Part shown: positions 42,964 to 51,386 of the stretch, piece by piece
Numbering within the stretch: position 1 is the stretch's first letter
Layout of the letters: the number at the start of each line of letters is the position of its first letter
Assembly: GCA_005883215.1 (NCBI GenBank)
Contig: VAYS01000003.1
Span: forward strand, 51,127 to 115,126
Direction of reading: 5' to 3'
Origin: Actinomycetota bacterium
GTDB taxonomy: Bacteria > Actinomycetota > Thermoleophilia > Solirubrobacterales > Solirubrobacteraceae
Length of the DNA: 64,000 nucleotides
Program-made: the position numbers and the translations under genes
Notes under the pieces: model-generated
Database searches by the model: none
What the model was told of the DNA's origin: nothing
Seen by the model: only the letters and a program-made list of their open reading frames with translations

Positions 42964-44160
42964 TCAGTCTCCCCACCCCGCGGGCTCTGCCCTGGGGACG
43001 GGCGCGCGGTTGGGAGCCCCGTCCGGGCGCGGGGGAACCGAGTCCTTGCGCGCGAAGCGAAGCTGCTTGGACGGATCCCACAGGCGCACGCCCAGGTCCA
43101 CCTCGCCGCCCGGCGTGGCTGCGTCGGGCATGTCGGCCAGGGCGGTGGCGGGGTCGGGCGGCTCGCCCTGCAGCCAGCCCGAGCGATTGTCCGGACGGGG
43201 GTCCGATCCGTTGTCGGGCTGGCGTGCGACGTTGAGTCCGAGCTCCTCGAACATCGCCCGGTCCTCGTCGGGCGTGTTGCCCAGCGTGGTCAGGAAGTTG
43301 CCCATCATCACCCCGTTGAGCCCGGCGCGCACCGCCACCTCCTGGAGCTCGCCCAGGTTCTCGACCCTTCCTCCGCACAGGCGAAAGAGCGCGTCGGGCA
43401 GGATCAGCCGAAAGATCGCGATCCACTTCACGGCTTCCCAGGGGTCCATGAACTCCCGGTCGCCGAACTTGGTCCCCGGGCGCGGGTTGAGCAGGTTGAT
43501 CGGGACGCTGGTCGGGTCGATCGCCGCCAGCTCGAAGGCCATCTCCACCCGCTGCTCGCGGCTCTCGCCCAGGTTGAGGATCCCGCCCACGCACGTCTCC
43601 AGGCCGGCCTCCTTGACCGCCTCGATGGTGCGCAGCCGGCCCTCGTAGCGCACCGTGCTCGAGACTTCGGGGTAGTAGCTGGCGGATGACTCGACGTTGT
43701 GGTGGACACGCTGGATGCCGGCCTCCCGGAGGGCGCGGGCACGCGCCGCCGAGATGTGACCGATCGACGCGCATCGCTTGAGGTCGGTGTGCTCGGCCAC
43801 CAGCCGGGCGCCGGCGAGCACCTTCTCGAAGTCGCGCTTGGACAGACCCTGGCCCTGGGCGACCATGCAGAAGCGGTGTGCGCCCGCCGCCTCGGCGGCG
43901 CGGGCGTGCTCGAGCATCTGCTCGGGGTCCATCATCGCGTGCATCGGCGTCTCGGCCTCGGCGTAGCGCGACTGGGCGCAGAAGCCGCAGTCCTGGGCGC
44001 ACCCACCGGACTTGGCGTTGACCAGCGAGCACATGTCGGTCGAGTTGCCGAACCGCTCCACCCGGGCCCGCCACGCGCGCTCGACCAGCGCCTCGATCTC
44101 GGCGTGTTCCTCGAGCTCGCCCAGCCGGACGGCTTCCTCGCGGGTGATCAGAGGCGCCAT
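42964..44160 (-). CDS. bioB: Biotin synthase with C-terminal extension
   Basis: This radical-SAM enzyme inserts sulfur into dethiobiotin. It has the 4Fe-4S motif C-x3-C-x2-C (CAQDCGFC), further BioB landmarks KRCASIGHIS, HHNVESSASYYPEVSST, ETCVGGILNLGES, and FRLCGGRVENL. At 398 residues it is about 50-70 longer than typical BioB (about 320-345). The extra tail (from about residue 320) is Pro/Asp-rich and ends with LWDPSKQLRFARKD plus a Pro-rich stretch of unknown purpose. The ATG is followed directly by the enoyl-CoA hydratase stop 69 bases upstream. Confidence 0.95.
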   Translation of the reverse strand: MAPLITREEAVRLGELEEHAEIEALVERAWRARVERFGNSTDMCSLVNAKSGGCAQDCGFCAQSRYAEAETPMHAMMDPEQMLEHARAAEAAGAHRFCMVAQGQGLSKRDFEKVLAGARLVAEHTDLKRCASIGHISAARARALREAGIQRVHHNVESSASYYPEVSSTVRYEGRLRTIEAVKEAGLETCVGGILNLGESREQRVEMAFELAAIDPTSVPINLLNPRPGTKFGDREFMDPWEAVKWIAIFRLILPDALFRLCGGRVENLGELQEVAVRAGLNGVMMGNFLTTLGNTPDEDRAMFEELGLNVARQPDNGSDPRPDNRSGWLQGEPPDPATALADMPDAATPGGEVDLGVRLWDPSKQLRFARKDSVPPRPDGAPNRAPVPRAEPAGWGD

Positions 44161-44229
44161 GAGCCGCGCCCCAAGTTATGACCGCGACCGGACGAGTACG
44201 CGACCGGGTCGGCGATGGCGCCTACTTGG

Positions 44230-45039
44230 TCAGCGGTCCTGCCAGCGCGGCACGCGCTTCTCGGCGAACGCGCGCACTCCCTCGCGCATGTCCTGGGAGG
44301 CAAAGGAAGCCACCCGCAGCTCGATCAGCTCCTGCTCGAGCTCGGGGGGCAGCCCGGCCTGGGCGGCCAATAGCTCGCGGATGATGCGCTTGTTGCCGCG
44401 CAGCGACAGGGGGGCGTTGGCGGCCAGCTCGACCGCCAGCTCGAGCGCCGCCTCGGGCAAGCGATCGGGTTCGACCATCTCGGTGACCATCCCCCATTGG
44501 GCGGCGACCGCCGCGTCCACGTTGCGCCCCCGCAGGAACAGCTCGCGCGTCCGGGGAGCGCCCACCGTGTCGATGAACTTGCGCACGCCGGTGTGCGAAT
44601 ACACCAGCCCCAGCTTGGCCGGCGGCATGCCCAGGCGGATGCCCTCGGCCGCCAGGCGAAAGTCGCATGACAGCGCCAGCTCCAGCCCCCCGCCGATCGT
44701 GTGGCCGCCGAGCGCCGCGACGGTGGGGTAGGGATAGGCGTCGAGCGCCTCGAGCGCCGCGGTGAACGGGTGGGCGACCAGTCGCTCGGCGCGCTCGGTG
44801 AACTGCGCATCGGGGATCTCGCCGATGTCGTATCCCGCCGAGAACATGTCGCCGGCCCCGGTGAGGATCACGCAGCGCGCCGATAGCTGGCCCAGCGCCT
44901 CGCACAGCGCGTCGAGGATGGGATGGTCCAGGGCGTTGCGCTTGGCCGGGTTGTCGATGGTCAGGCGCGCGACGCCCTCGGCGGGCTCCTCCAGGCGCAG
45001 CTTGCCCTCAGCCAGCGCACGTCCCGGACGGCGGCTCAT
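44230..45039 (-). CDS. Enoyl-CoA hydratase/isomerase family protein
   Basis: The 269-residue crotonase-fold protein shows LTIDNPAKRNALDHPILDAL, the oxyanion-hole segments AGYDIGEI and GGHTIGGGLELALSCDFRLA, and the C-terminal helix QDMREGVRAFAEKRVPRW. The usual second catalytic glutamate region reads PPAKLGLVYSHTG, with Pro-Pro-Ala in place of the more common PEVxLG, so the exact reaction (hydratase, isomerase or hydrolase) is uncertain. Three bases separate it from the biotin carrier gene upstream, and it precedes bioB, so it is part of the biotin-linked cluster. Confidence 0.88.
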   Translation of the reverse strand: MSRRPGRALAEGKLRLEEPAEGVARLTIDNPAKRNALDHPILDALCEALGQLSARCVILTGAGDMFSAGYDIGEIPDAQFTERAERLVAHPFTAALEALDAYPYPTVAALGGHTIGGGLELALSCDFRLAAEGIRLGMPPAKLGLVYSHTGVRKFIDTVGAPRTRELFLRGRNVDAAVAAQWGMVTEMVEPDRLPEAALELAVELAANAPLSLRGNKRIIRELLAAQAGLPPELEQELIELRVASFASQDMREGVRAFAEKRVPRWQDR

Positions 45040-45042
45040 CGC

Positions 45043-45255
45043 TTACTCGAGGATCACGAGGGTGTCGCCCTCGTTGACCGCCTGGCCTTCTTCGCAGAGG
45101 ATCTCCTTGACTGTCCCGGCGTCCTCGGCCTCCACCGGCATCTCCATCTTCATCGACTCGAGGATGGCCACGGTGTCACCCTCCTCGATCTCGTCTCCCA
45201 CGTCGCATTCGATCTTCCAAACCGTGCCCGTGATATGGGCCTCGACTTCCGGCAC
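45043..45255 (-). CDS. Stand-alone biotin carrier protein (biotin/lipoyl attachment domain)
   Basis: The 70-residue protein is one biotinyl domain with ESMKME, biotin lysine K36, flanked by the two symmetrical half-barrel strands (KIECDVGDEIEEGDTVAIL and VKEILCEEGQAVNEGDTLVILE). It resembles mycobacterial TB7.3 (Rv3221c), a free-standing biotinylated protein of the same size. AGGAGG precedes the GTG. It is the first gene of a unit that continues into enoyl-CoA hydratase and bioB-F-D-A, so carrier and cofactor synthesis appear co-expressed. Confidence 0.95.
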   Translation of the reverse strand: MPEVEAHITGTVWKIECDVGDEIEEGDTVAILESMKMEMPVEAEDAGTVKEILCEEGQAVNEGDTLVILE

Positions 45256-45320
45256 CTGCGGACCTCCTCGGCTGCTCGTCGGCGGAGTTGCCGCACAATA
45301 GCCCGCCCTCCCGACCGCCC

Positions 45321-46031
45321 ATGCCCGACGCCGCCGCCATCGTCACCGCTCGCAATGAGGCCGACCGCCTGCCCGCCACGCTGGCTGCGCTACGGCGCGC
45401 CCTCCCCGGCGCCCCGCTGCTGGTGGCCGACGACGGCTCCAGCGACGCCACCGCCCGGGTCGCCACCGAGGCCGGGGCCCGGGTCATCGCTACCGGGGAG
45501 CCGATCGGCAAGGGGGGCGCCGCCACCGCCGCCGCCGAGACACTGCTCGCCGACGTCGCCGGACCCGAGATCGTCGTGCTGTGCGACGGCGATCTGGGGG
45601 CCAGCGCGGCCCGCCTGGTCGCGCTGGTCGACGCTGTCGCCGCCGGCGGCTGCGATCTGGCGGTGGCGGCGTTCGCCCGGCGTCTGGGCGGCGGTCTCGG
45701 GGTCGCCCTCGGCTTCGCGCGCTGGGTGGTGCGCAAGCGCGCCGGGCTGGCGCTGCGCGCGCCGATCTCGGGTCAGCGGGCGCTGCGCCGCCAAACGCTG
45801 GAGGCCACGCTCCCCTTCGCGCCCGGCTTTGGCATGGAGATCGCCATGACGATCGACGCCGCGCGGGCGGGGTTTCGGGTCGCCGAAGTCGAGCTCGATC
45901 TCGAGCATCGCGCCACCGGGCGCACCGCGGCCGGGTTTCTGCACCGCGCCGGCCAGCTGCGCGACTTCGTACGCGTGTATCTGAGCCGGGGCGAGGGACG
46001 GCGCCGGCAGACCGGGCGCGCCCCGGCGTAA
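45321..46031 (+). CDS. Glycosyltransferase family 2 protein
   Basis: The 236-residue protein starts MPDAAAIVTARNEADRLPATL, the GT-A nucleotide-binding opening, with the DxD-type LLVADDGSSD and VVLCDGDLG acidic motifs. The C-terminal GQRALRRQTLEAT...GFGMEIAMTIDAARAGF region is common in prenyl-phosphate sugar transferases (DPM1/GtrB-like, without the membrane helices). The ATG at 45321 is preferred over an earlier in-frame ATG at 45288, which lies in the divergent carrier region. Confidence 0.85.
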   Translation: MPDAAAIVTARNEADRLPATLAALRRALPGAPLLVADDGSSDATARVATEAGARVIATGEPIGKGGAATAAAETLLADVAGPEIVVLCDGDLGASAARLVALVDAVAAGGCDLAVAAFARRLGGGLGVALGFARWVVRKRAGLALRAPISGQRALRRQTLEATLPFAPGFGMEIAMTIDAARAGFRVAEVELDLEHRATGRTAAGFLHRAGQLRDFVRVYLSRGEGRRRQTGRAPA

Positions 46032-46041
46032 TCTGCCGGCC

Positions 46042-47547
46042 GTGATCCTGGCAATCGATCAGGGCACGACCGGCACCACCTGCCTGGTCTTCGACTCGGG
46101 CGGTGAGCTGCTCACCCGCGCCGGCCGCGAGTTCGAGCAGCACTTCCCCCGTCCGGGGTGGGTCGAGCACGACGCCACCGAGATCTGGGAGGTCACCCAG
46201 GCGGTGGCGGGCGAGGCCCTGGCCGACGTCGGGGCCCGCCCCGGGGATGTGGAGGCGGTGGGGATCACCAACCAGCGCGAGACGGTGTGCGTGTGGGACC
46301 CGGCCACCGGCGAGCCGCTGCATCGCGCGCTGGTGTGGCAGGACCGCCGCACGGCCGCTCGCTGTGACGAGCTGCGCGAGCAGGGCCACGAGCAGCTGCT
46401 GCGCAAGCGCACCGGGCTGGTCATCGATCCGTACTTCTCGGCCACCAAGATCGAATGGCTGTTGGCCAACGTCGAGGGGCTCGCCGAGCGCGCCCGTCGC
46501 GGTCGGGCGGTGTTCGGGACGGTGGACTCCTGGATCTCGTTCAAGCTCACGGGCGAGCACGTGACCGAGCCCTCCAACGCCTCGCGCACGCTGCTATTCG
46601 ATATTCACGCCGGCGAATGGGACGACGAGCTGCTCGAGCTGTTCGGGGTTCCGCGCGCCGCGCTGCCCGAGGTCCGTCCCAGCGCCGGCGATTTCGGACG
46701 CACCCGCGGCGACGCCCTGCATGGACACGAGGTGCCCGTGGCCGGGGTGGCCGGCGACCAGCAGGCCGCGCTGTTCGGTCAGGCGTGCCTGGAGGGCGGC
46801 CTGGGCAAGAACACCTACGGCACCGGTTCGTTCGTCCTGCTCAACGCCGGCTCGAGGGCGCCCGAGCCGCCGGCAGGGGTTCTGGCCACCGTTGGCTGGC
46901 GGATCGGCGAGCGCACCGTCTATGCGCTGGAGGCGTCGATCTTCGTCACCGGGGCCGCCCTGCAGTGGTTGCGCGATGGCCTCGCAATCATCGCCCAGGC
47001 CAGCGAGAGCGAGGCGCTGGCGTCCGGGCTTCAGTCCAACGAGGGCGTGTACTTCGTCCCAGCGCTCACCGGGCTGGGCTCCCCCCATTGGGACCCTTAC
47101 GCGCGCGGCACACTGCTCGGGCTCACCCGGGGCACGGGCCGGGCGCACCTGGCCCGCGCCGCGCTCGAGGCGATCGCCTACCAGACCGTCGACGCGGTGC
47201 GGGCGATGGAGGCGGCGGGCGAAGAGCCGCTTCACGAGCTGCGGGCCGACGGGGGGGCGAGCGCCAACGCCTGGCTGATGCAGTTTCAGGCCGACGTGCT
47301 CGGGGTGCCGGTGGTGGTGCCCGTGGTCAGCGAAACCACGGCGCTGGGCGCCGCCGGCCTGGCCGCGGTGGGGGCGGGGGTGTGGACGCTGGACCAGGTT
47401 CGCGGCGTCTGGCGCGCGGACCGCGCCTACGAGCCCGGCATGGGGGCCGACGAGCGCGAGCTCCTGCTCGCGGGCTGGCGCGCGGCGCTGGCGCGGGCCG
47501 GCGGATGGGCAAAAGAGGTGCGTAACCACTCCGGCGCGATGGAGTAG
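46042..47547 (+). CDS. glpK: Glycerol kinase
   Basis: The 501-residue FGGY kinase phosphorylates glycerol to sn-glycerol 3-phosphate. It contains LAIDQGTTGTTCLVFD, GITNQRET, VWQDRRTAARC, the glycerol-binding WISFKLTGEHVTEPSNASRT segment, and the FGGY signature GVYFVPALTGLGSPHWDPYARG. Length matches the family. GTG start, ten bases after the glycosyltransferase stop. It is followed by the acyltransferase gene eight bases on, so glycerol 3-phosphate production and use are likely co-regulated. Confidence 0.95.
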   Translation: MILAIDQGTTGTTCLVFDSGGELLTRAGREFEQHFPRPGWVEHDATEIWEVTQAVAGEALADVGARPGDVEAVGITNQRETVCVWDPATGEPLHRALVWQDRRTAARCDELREQGHEQLLRKRTGLVIDPYFSATKIEWLLANVEGLAERARRGRAVFGTVDSWISFKLTGEHVTEPSNASRTLLFDIHAGEWDDELLELFGVPRAALPEVRPSAGDFGRTRGDALHGHEVPVAGVAGDQQAALFGQACLEGGLGKNTYGTGSFVLLNAGSRAPEPPAGVLATVGWRIGERTVYALEASIFVTGAALQWLRDGLAIIAQASESEALASGLQSNEGVYFVPALTGLGSPHWDPYARGTLLGLTRGTGRAHLARAALEAIAYQTVDAVRAMEAAGEEPLHELRADGGASANAWLMQFQADVLGVPVVVPVVSETTALGAAGLAAVGAGVWTLDQVRGVWRADRAYEPGMGADERELLLAGWRAALARAGGWAKEVRNHSGAME

Positions 47548-47555
47548 GCCGTCTC

Positions 47556-48350
47556 GTGGCCGACGATCTCGCCCCGATGAAGGAGCAGGTCTACACCGAC
47601 CCGCGGGCGCCCGAGTACTTCGAGCGTTTCCACGCCCGGGCGCGCCGCCGCGGGCCCGACTGGGTGTATGACCTAGCGCGGCTGCTGCTCACGCCGGTCA
47701 TGTACCTGCTCTACCGGGCGCGCTCGATCGCCTCGGACCACGTACCGCCCGAGGGCCCGGTGATCGTGGCCCCCAACCACTTCTCCTTCATGGACCACTT
47801 CTTCATCGCCATGTTCCTGCGCCGGCGCGTGCGGTTCATGGCCAAGTCCCAGCTGTTCAAGCGCCCGATGCAGTTCATCTACCACCACGGCGGCGTCTTT
47901 CCCGTGCGCCGCGGCGCGCGCGACGAGGAGGCGTTCATCACCGCCCACTCCATCCTGCGAGACGGAGGGCTGATCGTCATGTATTGCGAGGGCGGGCGCT
48001 CGCGCACCGGCAGGCTGGCCAGCCGGGCCCGCCGGGGCATCGGTCGCCTGGCGCTGGAGAACGGGGTGCCGATCGTCCCGGTGGCGATCCACGGCTCTTC
48101 GAAGATCCGCAACTGGCGCCGACTGCAGCTGCCCAAAGTGACCGTCCAGTTCGGGCGCCCGATCCGCTGGGAGGCGATCGCCGATCCCACCCGCGACCAG
48201 CAGCAGGCGATCGCCGACGAGGTGCTCGGCGAGATCAAGGCCATCTACGCCGGCCTGGAGCAGGTCGGGCGCCGGCGCATGATCCGCCGCGTGCGCGAGC
48301 AGCGCCGCCTGGCGCGCCGAGGCGAGCGCACCGCCGCCGCCTCGACCTAA
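47556..48350 (+). CDS. 1-acyl-sn-glycerol-3-phosphate acyltransferase (PlsC-like)
   Basis: The 264-residue protein has the catalytic H-x4-D motif in NHFSFMDHFF, the glycerol-phosphate motif EGGRSRTGRL (usual EGTRS) and VPIVPVAIHGS. A hydrophobic anchor lies near residue 45. It acylates glycerol 3-phosphate or lysophosphatidate in membrane lipid synthesis. The C-terminus is Arg-rich. GTG start; an in-frame ATG seven codons on is the alternative. Coupled with glpK. Confidence 0.9.
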   Translation: MADDLAPMKEQVYTDPRAPEYFERFHARARRRGPDWVYDLARLLLTPVMYLLYRARSIASDHVPPEGPVIVAPNHFSFMDHFFIAMFLRRRVRFMAKSQLFKRPMQFIYHHGGVFPVRRGARDEEAFITAHSILRDGGLIVMYCEGGRSRTGRLASRARRGIGRLALENGVPIVPVAIHGSSKIRNWRRLQLPKVTVQFGRPIRWEAIADPTRDQQQAIADEVLGEIKAIYAGLEQVGRRRMIRRVREQRRLARRGERTAAAST

Positions 48351-48369
48351 CCGCCCGTACCCACCCCGC

Positions 48370-48385
48370 CGCGGGCAGGCCCGCG
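48370..48385. terminator. Possible bidirectional terminator hairpin
   Basis: CGCGGGC-AG-GCCCGCG is a 16-base near-perfect hairpin between convergent genes (acyltransferase and lactonase-like). No U-tract follows, as is usual for GC-rich actinobacterial terminators. Confidence 0.4.
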
Positions 48386-48386
48386 C

Positions 48387-49289
48387 TCAGGCGTAGACCG
48401 ATTCCAGCGTCGGCCAGCTCTCGGCGTCGTGGCCGCAGATGACCACCGCGTTGGGCTCGGCCTGGATGTAGCGCTGGATCTCGCCCAGCGAGCGCAGATA
48501 GACGTGGCGGTCGGCATAGAGCGCGGGGATCCAGCTCTCGGCGATGGCGCGTCGCGTGTAGGCGGCGTCTCCCACCAACAGCAGCGAGCGCCCGGCGAGG
48601 CGCAGTAGCACCGACTGGTGCCCGTGGGTATGTCCCGGCGTCGAGAGCAGCCGCACCGAGCCGTCCCCGAGGAGGTCGACCGTACGTCCGAACGTCTCGT
48701 GCGACTCGACGTCGGATGCGCCGTAGTCGATCTCACGCCAGTCGAACGGGTGGTCGAAGTGGCTGTGGCGGTAACCGTGCCGAAAGCCCCCCGAGCTCGC
48801 CGCCTCCCACTCGTGGCGATCGACCACGAACGTGGCCGCCGGAAACTCGGGCACGCCGCTGGCGTGGTCGAAGTGCAGGTGGGTCATGACGACCAGGCCG
48901 ACCGCGTCGGGATCGATCCCCCGCGCCAGGAGCTGCTCGCGGATCGCCTGTTCGGGACCGACGCGCAGCGTGAACAGGGTGCCGGCCCTCCAACCCAGGC
49001 TCTCCCGGGGGTTCTCGGCCACGCTGGGGGCAAAGCCGGTGTCCACCAAGATCGCTCCGGCGCCGGGGTGCTCGACCAGGAACGCCGGCACCGGAGCCCA
49101 GATCCAACGTGAGCGCGGCGTGGTTAGGCCCAGGCCGCGCAGCCTCCCCAGCCGCCCCGAGGGGGAGTTCAGATAGGTCGGGGGCAGCTTGGCCTCGCCG
49201 GCCAGCAGCGGGGTTACGCGCACGGTGGCCTGCGGTTGGCCCCCAGGCAGCGGCAGCGCAATGCGTCGCGGGTGGTGACGTACCCCCAT
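48387..49289 (-). CDS. N-acyl homoserine lactonase-family MBL protein
   Basis: The 300-residue metallo-beta-lactamase-fold protein has the dinuclear zinc motif THLHFDHASG (H137, H139, D141, H142), the STPGHTHGHQS second motif, and DAAYTRRA. This matches the AHL-lactonase (AiiA/quorum-quenching) subgroup; actinobacterial members may act on other lactones. There is no AHL signalling gene in the window. The N-terminal 25 residues before VTPLLAG are Arg/Pro-rich and could be skipped by a later start. Confidence 0.82.
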   Translation of the reverse strand: MGVRHHPRRIALPLPGGQPQATVRVTPLLAGEAKLPPTYLNSPSGRLGRLRGLGLTTPRSRWIWAPVPAFLVEHPGAGAILVDTGFAPSVAENPRESLGWRAGTLFTLRVGPEQAIREQLLARGIDPDAVGLVVMTHLHFDHASGVPEFPAATFVVDRHEWEAASSGGFRHGYRHSHFDHPFDWREIDYGASDVESHETFGRTVDLLGDGSVRLLSTPGHTHGHQSVLLRLAGRSLLLVGDAAYTRRAIAESWIPALYADRHVYLRSLGEIQRYIQAEPNAVVICGHDAESWPTLESVYA

Positions 49290-49333
49290 GCCGCGCCGAG
49301 CCTAGCGCCCCGGCGCCCATAAGCTCTGGCCCG

Positions 49334-49990
49334 ATGGACCCCCCGGCTCCCAGCAGCGTCCGGCGCCCGGGCGAGGGTCCGCTGCTGCGCGACGGCCTGC
49401 TCGAGGGGCGCGTGGTGGCGATCGCCGTCTCGCCCGGGGCCGACGGATCGGCCGCGGCCCGCGAAGCGGCCCGCCGCTGCGCCGAGCTGGGGGCGTCGGC
49501 GCCGTGGCTGAAGGTCGGGCCGGCACCGGAGGCCGACGCCGAGGCGGCCGTGGCCGCCGTCCTCTCCGAGCACGGGCGCATCGACGCGATGGTGGGCGAC
49601 GGGCTCGGCACGTTCGCCGCGGCGCTCGCCGCCTCCGACGCCGGCGCGTCCGCGCTGCGCGCCTGCCTGGACGGCGCATGGAACGCCAGCCGGGCGGTGG
49701 CCAACGCCGCCTTCATTCCCGACGCCCGCGGAGGCAAGCTCATCTACCTGGCGCCGGCGGCGCAGCCGGGGGCCCACCCGGGTCGCCAAGCGGCCCGCGC
49801 CGGCCTGGAGAACATGGCCCGAACGCTGTCGATCGAGTGGGCGCGCTATGCCATTTGCATCACCACGATCCTGCCGGGCGCCACCACCGCGGGCGGGGTG
49901 GTGGGCGACCTGGTCGCTTTCCTGGCCTCGCCGGCGGGCGACTACTACTCGGGCTGCCGCTTCGACCTGGACACGCTGGCCGGGGACTGA
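49334..49990 (+). CDS. SDR-fold protein without catalytic residues
   Basis: The 218-residue protein follows a short-chain dehydrogenase from end to end, with GLENMARTLSIEWARYAI and VVGDLVAFLASPAGDYYSG near the C-terminus, but every functional motif is lost. The TGxxxGIG loop is replaced by SPGADGS (33-39), NNAG by GDGLG, the catalytic Ser by LAP (139-141), and Y-x-x-x-K by R151-QAA-R155. It is therefore probably a structural or regulatory pseudoenzyme rather than an oxidoreductase. Frame and length are intact, which argues against simple decay. Confidence 0.75.
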   Translation: MDPPAPSSVRRPGEGPLLRDGLLEGRVVAIAVSPGADGSAAAREAARRCAELGASAPWLKVGPAPEADAEAAVAAVLSEHGRIDAMVGDGLGTFAAALAASDAGASALRACLDGAWNASRAVANAAFIPDARGGKLIYLAPAAQPGAHPGRQAARAGLENMARTLSIEWARYAICITTILPGATTAGGVVGDLVAFLASPAGDYYSGCRFDLDTLAGD

Positions 49991-50370
49991 AGACGTCCGC
50001 ATTTGCTGGGCAGATGCCGACGAGGACGCCAACCTGGTTTTACCGGGATGACCGGCGCCGTCGGCGGGCCGCAACGTCCGGGTGACGGCCCTTCGGGCCG
50101 CCCGGGGCGAGGTGGTGTGGCTAGCTCGCCACCGCGACCGTTCGCCGCAAGTGGCGCACGGGGCCCATACGGCTGTAGCCAGGATGCGCACTTAGCGTCC
50201 TCGCCCGCCGGCCAGCGCCAGCGTTACCGCCGCCGTCGCGCGTGGCGCCCACCCTCGCCAGCGCCGGAAGCTGCCCCTGCCTGGGTCGGTTCCCATCGCG
50301 CCCGCCCCAACACTGGCGGGCGGTCCAGGTTTGCGCCGACCGCCCGGCAGACCGGACCGGGTCGGGTGAA
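49991..50370. other. 380-base intergenic stretch without a recognised gene
   Basis: I see no protein-coding candidate with family resemblance and no tRNA-like fold. A hairpin CGGCCC-TTC-GGGCCG lies at about 50086-50100, which could act as a terminator for the SDR-like gene. Known structured RNAs (tmRNA, RNase P, SRP, cobalamin or TPP riboswitches) were considered and no conserved signature is apparent. Confidence 0.5.
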
Positions 50371-51198
50371 CTACGTGGTCATGCCGGTGAACTGGCCGCC
50401 GGTCACGTTGAGCACCTGGCCGTGTACGTAGTTGGCCCACGGCGAGCACAGAAAGAAGACGCCTCCGGCTGCCTCGGCCGGGGTGCCCGGCCGGCCCAGG
50501 GGGATGAGCATGGCCGCCATGCCGCGAAGCTGGTCGGGGATCCCCAGCTGGACCTTCTCGCCGTCGATCTCCATGACGTTTGACTCCTCCTTGGAGGCGG
50601 TCAGGCGGGTCTCGATGTAGCCGAAAGCGACCGCATTGACGTTGACCTTGAACTGGCCCCACTCCTTGGCCAGCGTCTTGGTCAGACCGACCACCGCCGC
50701 CTTGCCCGAGGAGTAGTTGGCCTGTCCGGCATTGCCCATCGTGCCCGAGATCGACGTGACGTTGACGATCTTGCGAAACACCTCGCGGCCCTCCTCGCGC
50801 TCCTGCTTGGCCGGCTCGCGCAGATGGGGGGCGGCGGCGCGGATGACCCGGAAGGGGACGACCACGTGGATGTCGAGCATGCGCTGAAACCAGTCGTCGG
50901 ACATCTTGTGGATCGGTGCGTCGAGCGTGTAGCCCGCGTTGTTGACGATGATGTCGAGCTGCCCGAACTCCCCCACCGCCTTTTCCACCAGCTGGTCTGG
51001 GACGCCCTCCTTGGTCAGATCGCCGGCGAAGGCTGCGGTCTCTCCCTGGATCTCCGAGGCGGCCTGCTCGGCGAGGTCGCCGTCGAGGTCGTTGACCAGC
51101 ACCCGGGCGCCGTGCTCGGCCAATAGCTCTGCCGTGGCCCGGCCGATGCCGCGTGCCGACCCGGTGACGATCGCCGCCTTGCCGTCGAGAACTCCCAT
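50371..51198 (-). CDS. SDR family oxidoreductase (FabG-like 3-oxoacyl reductase)
   Basis: The 275-residue classical SDR has TGSARGIG, NNAG, a Ser in VTSISGTMG, and catalytic Y-x-x-x-K in NYSSGKAAV. Its C-terminal GVFFLCSPWANYVHGQVLNVTGG ending is FabG-like. The insertion AKQEREEGREVFRKI in the middle distinguishes it from housekeeping FabG. The acyl-CoA neighbours suggest a beta-oxidation-type 3-hydroxyacyl dehydrogenase or reductase role. AAGGAG precedes the ATG. Confidence 0.88.
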   Translation of the reverse strand: MGVLDGKAAIVTGSARGIGRATAELLAEHGARVLVNDLDGDLAEQAASEIQGETAAFAGDLTKEGVPDQLVEKAVGEFGQLDIIVNNAGYTLDAPIHKMSDDWFQRMLDIHVVVPFRVIRAAAPHLREPAKQEREEGREVFRKIVNVTSISGTMGNAGQANYSSGKAAVVGLTKTLAKEWGQFKVNVNAVAFGYIETRLTASKEESNVMEIDGEKVQLGIPDQLRGMAAMLIPLGRPGTPAEAAGGVFFLCSPWANYVHGQVLNVTGGQFTGMTT

Positions 51199-51386
51199 GT
51201 CGTTGACTTCTCCTTTGGTGGTGTGAGGGCGGGTTTATAGCTGCCTGGTGCCCGGTGCGATCGGCAGGAGAAAAGGCGCACGCGCCTCGCGGCTCTGAGC
51301 CGCTCGCCGGCTGGGACCGATGCGCGTGGCCTAGGGCGACCGGACGAACTGGGGGCCCGAGGCCTGGGCGAGCTTCCCGGGCGACA

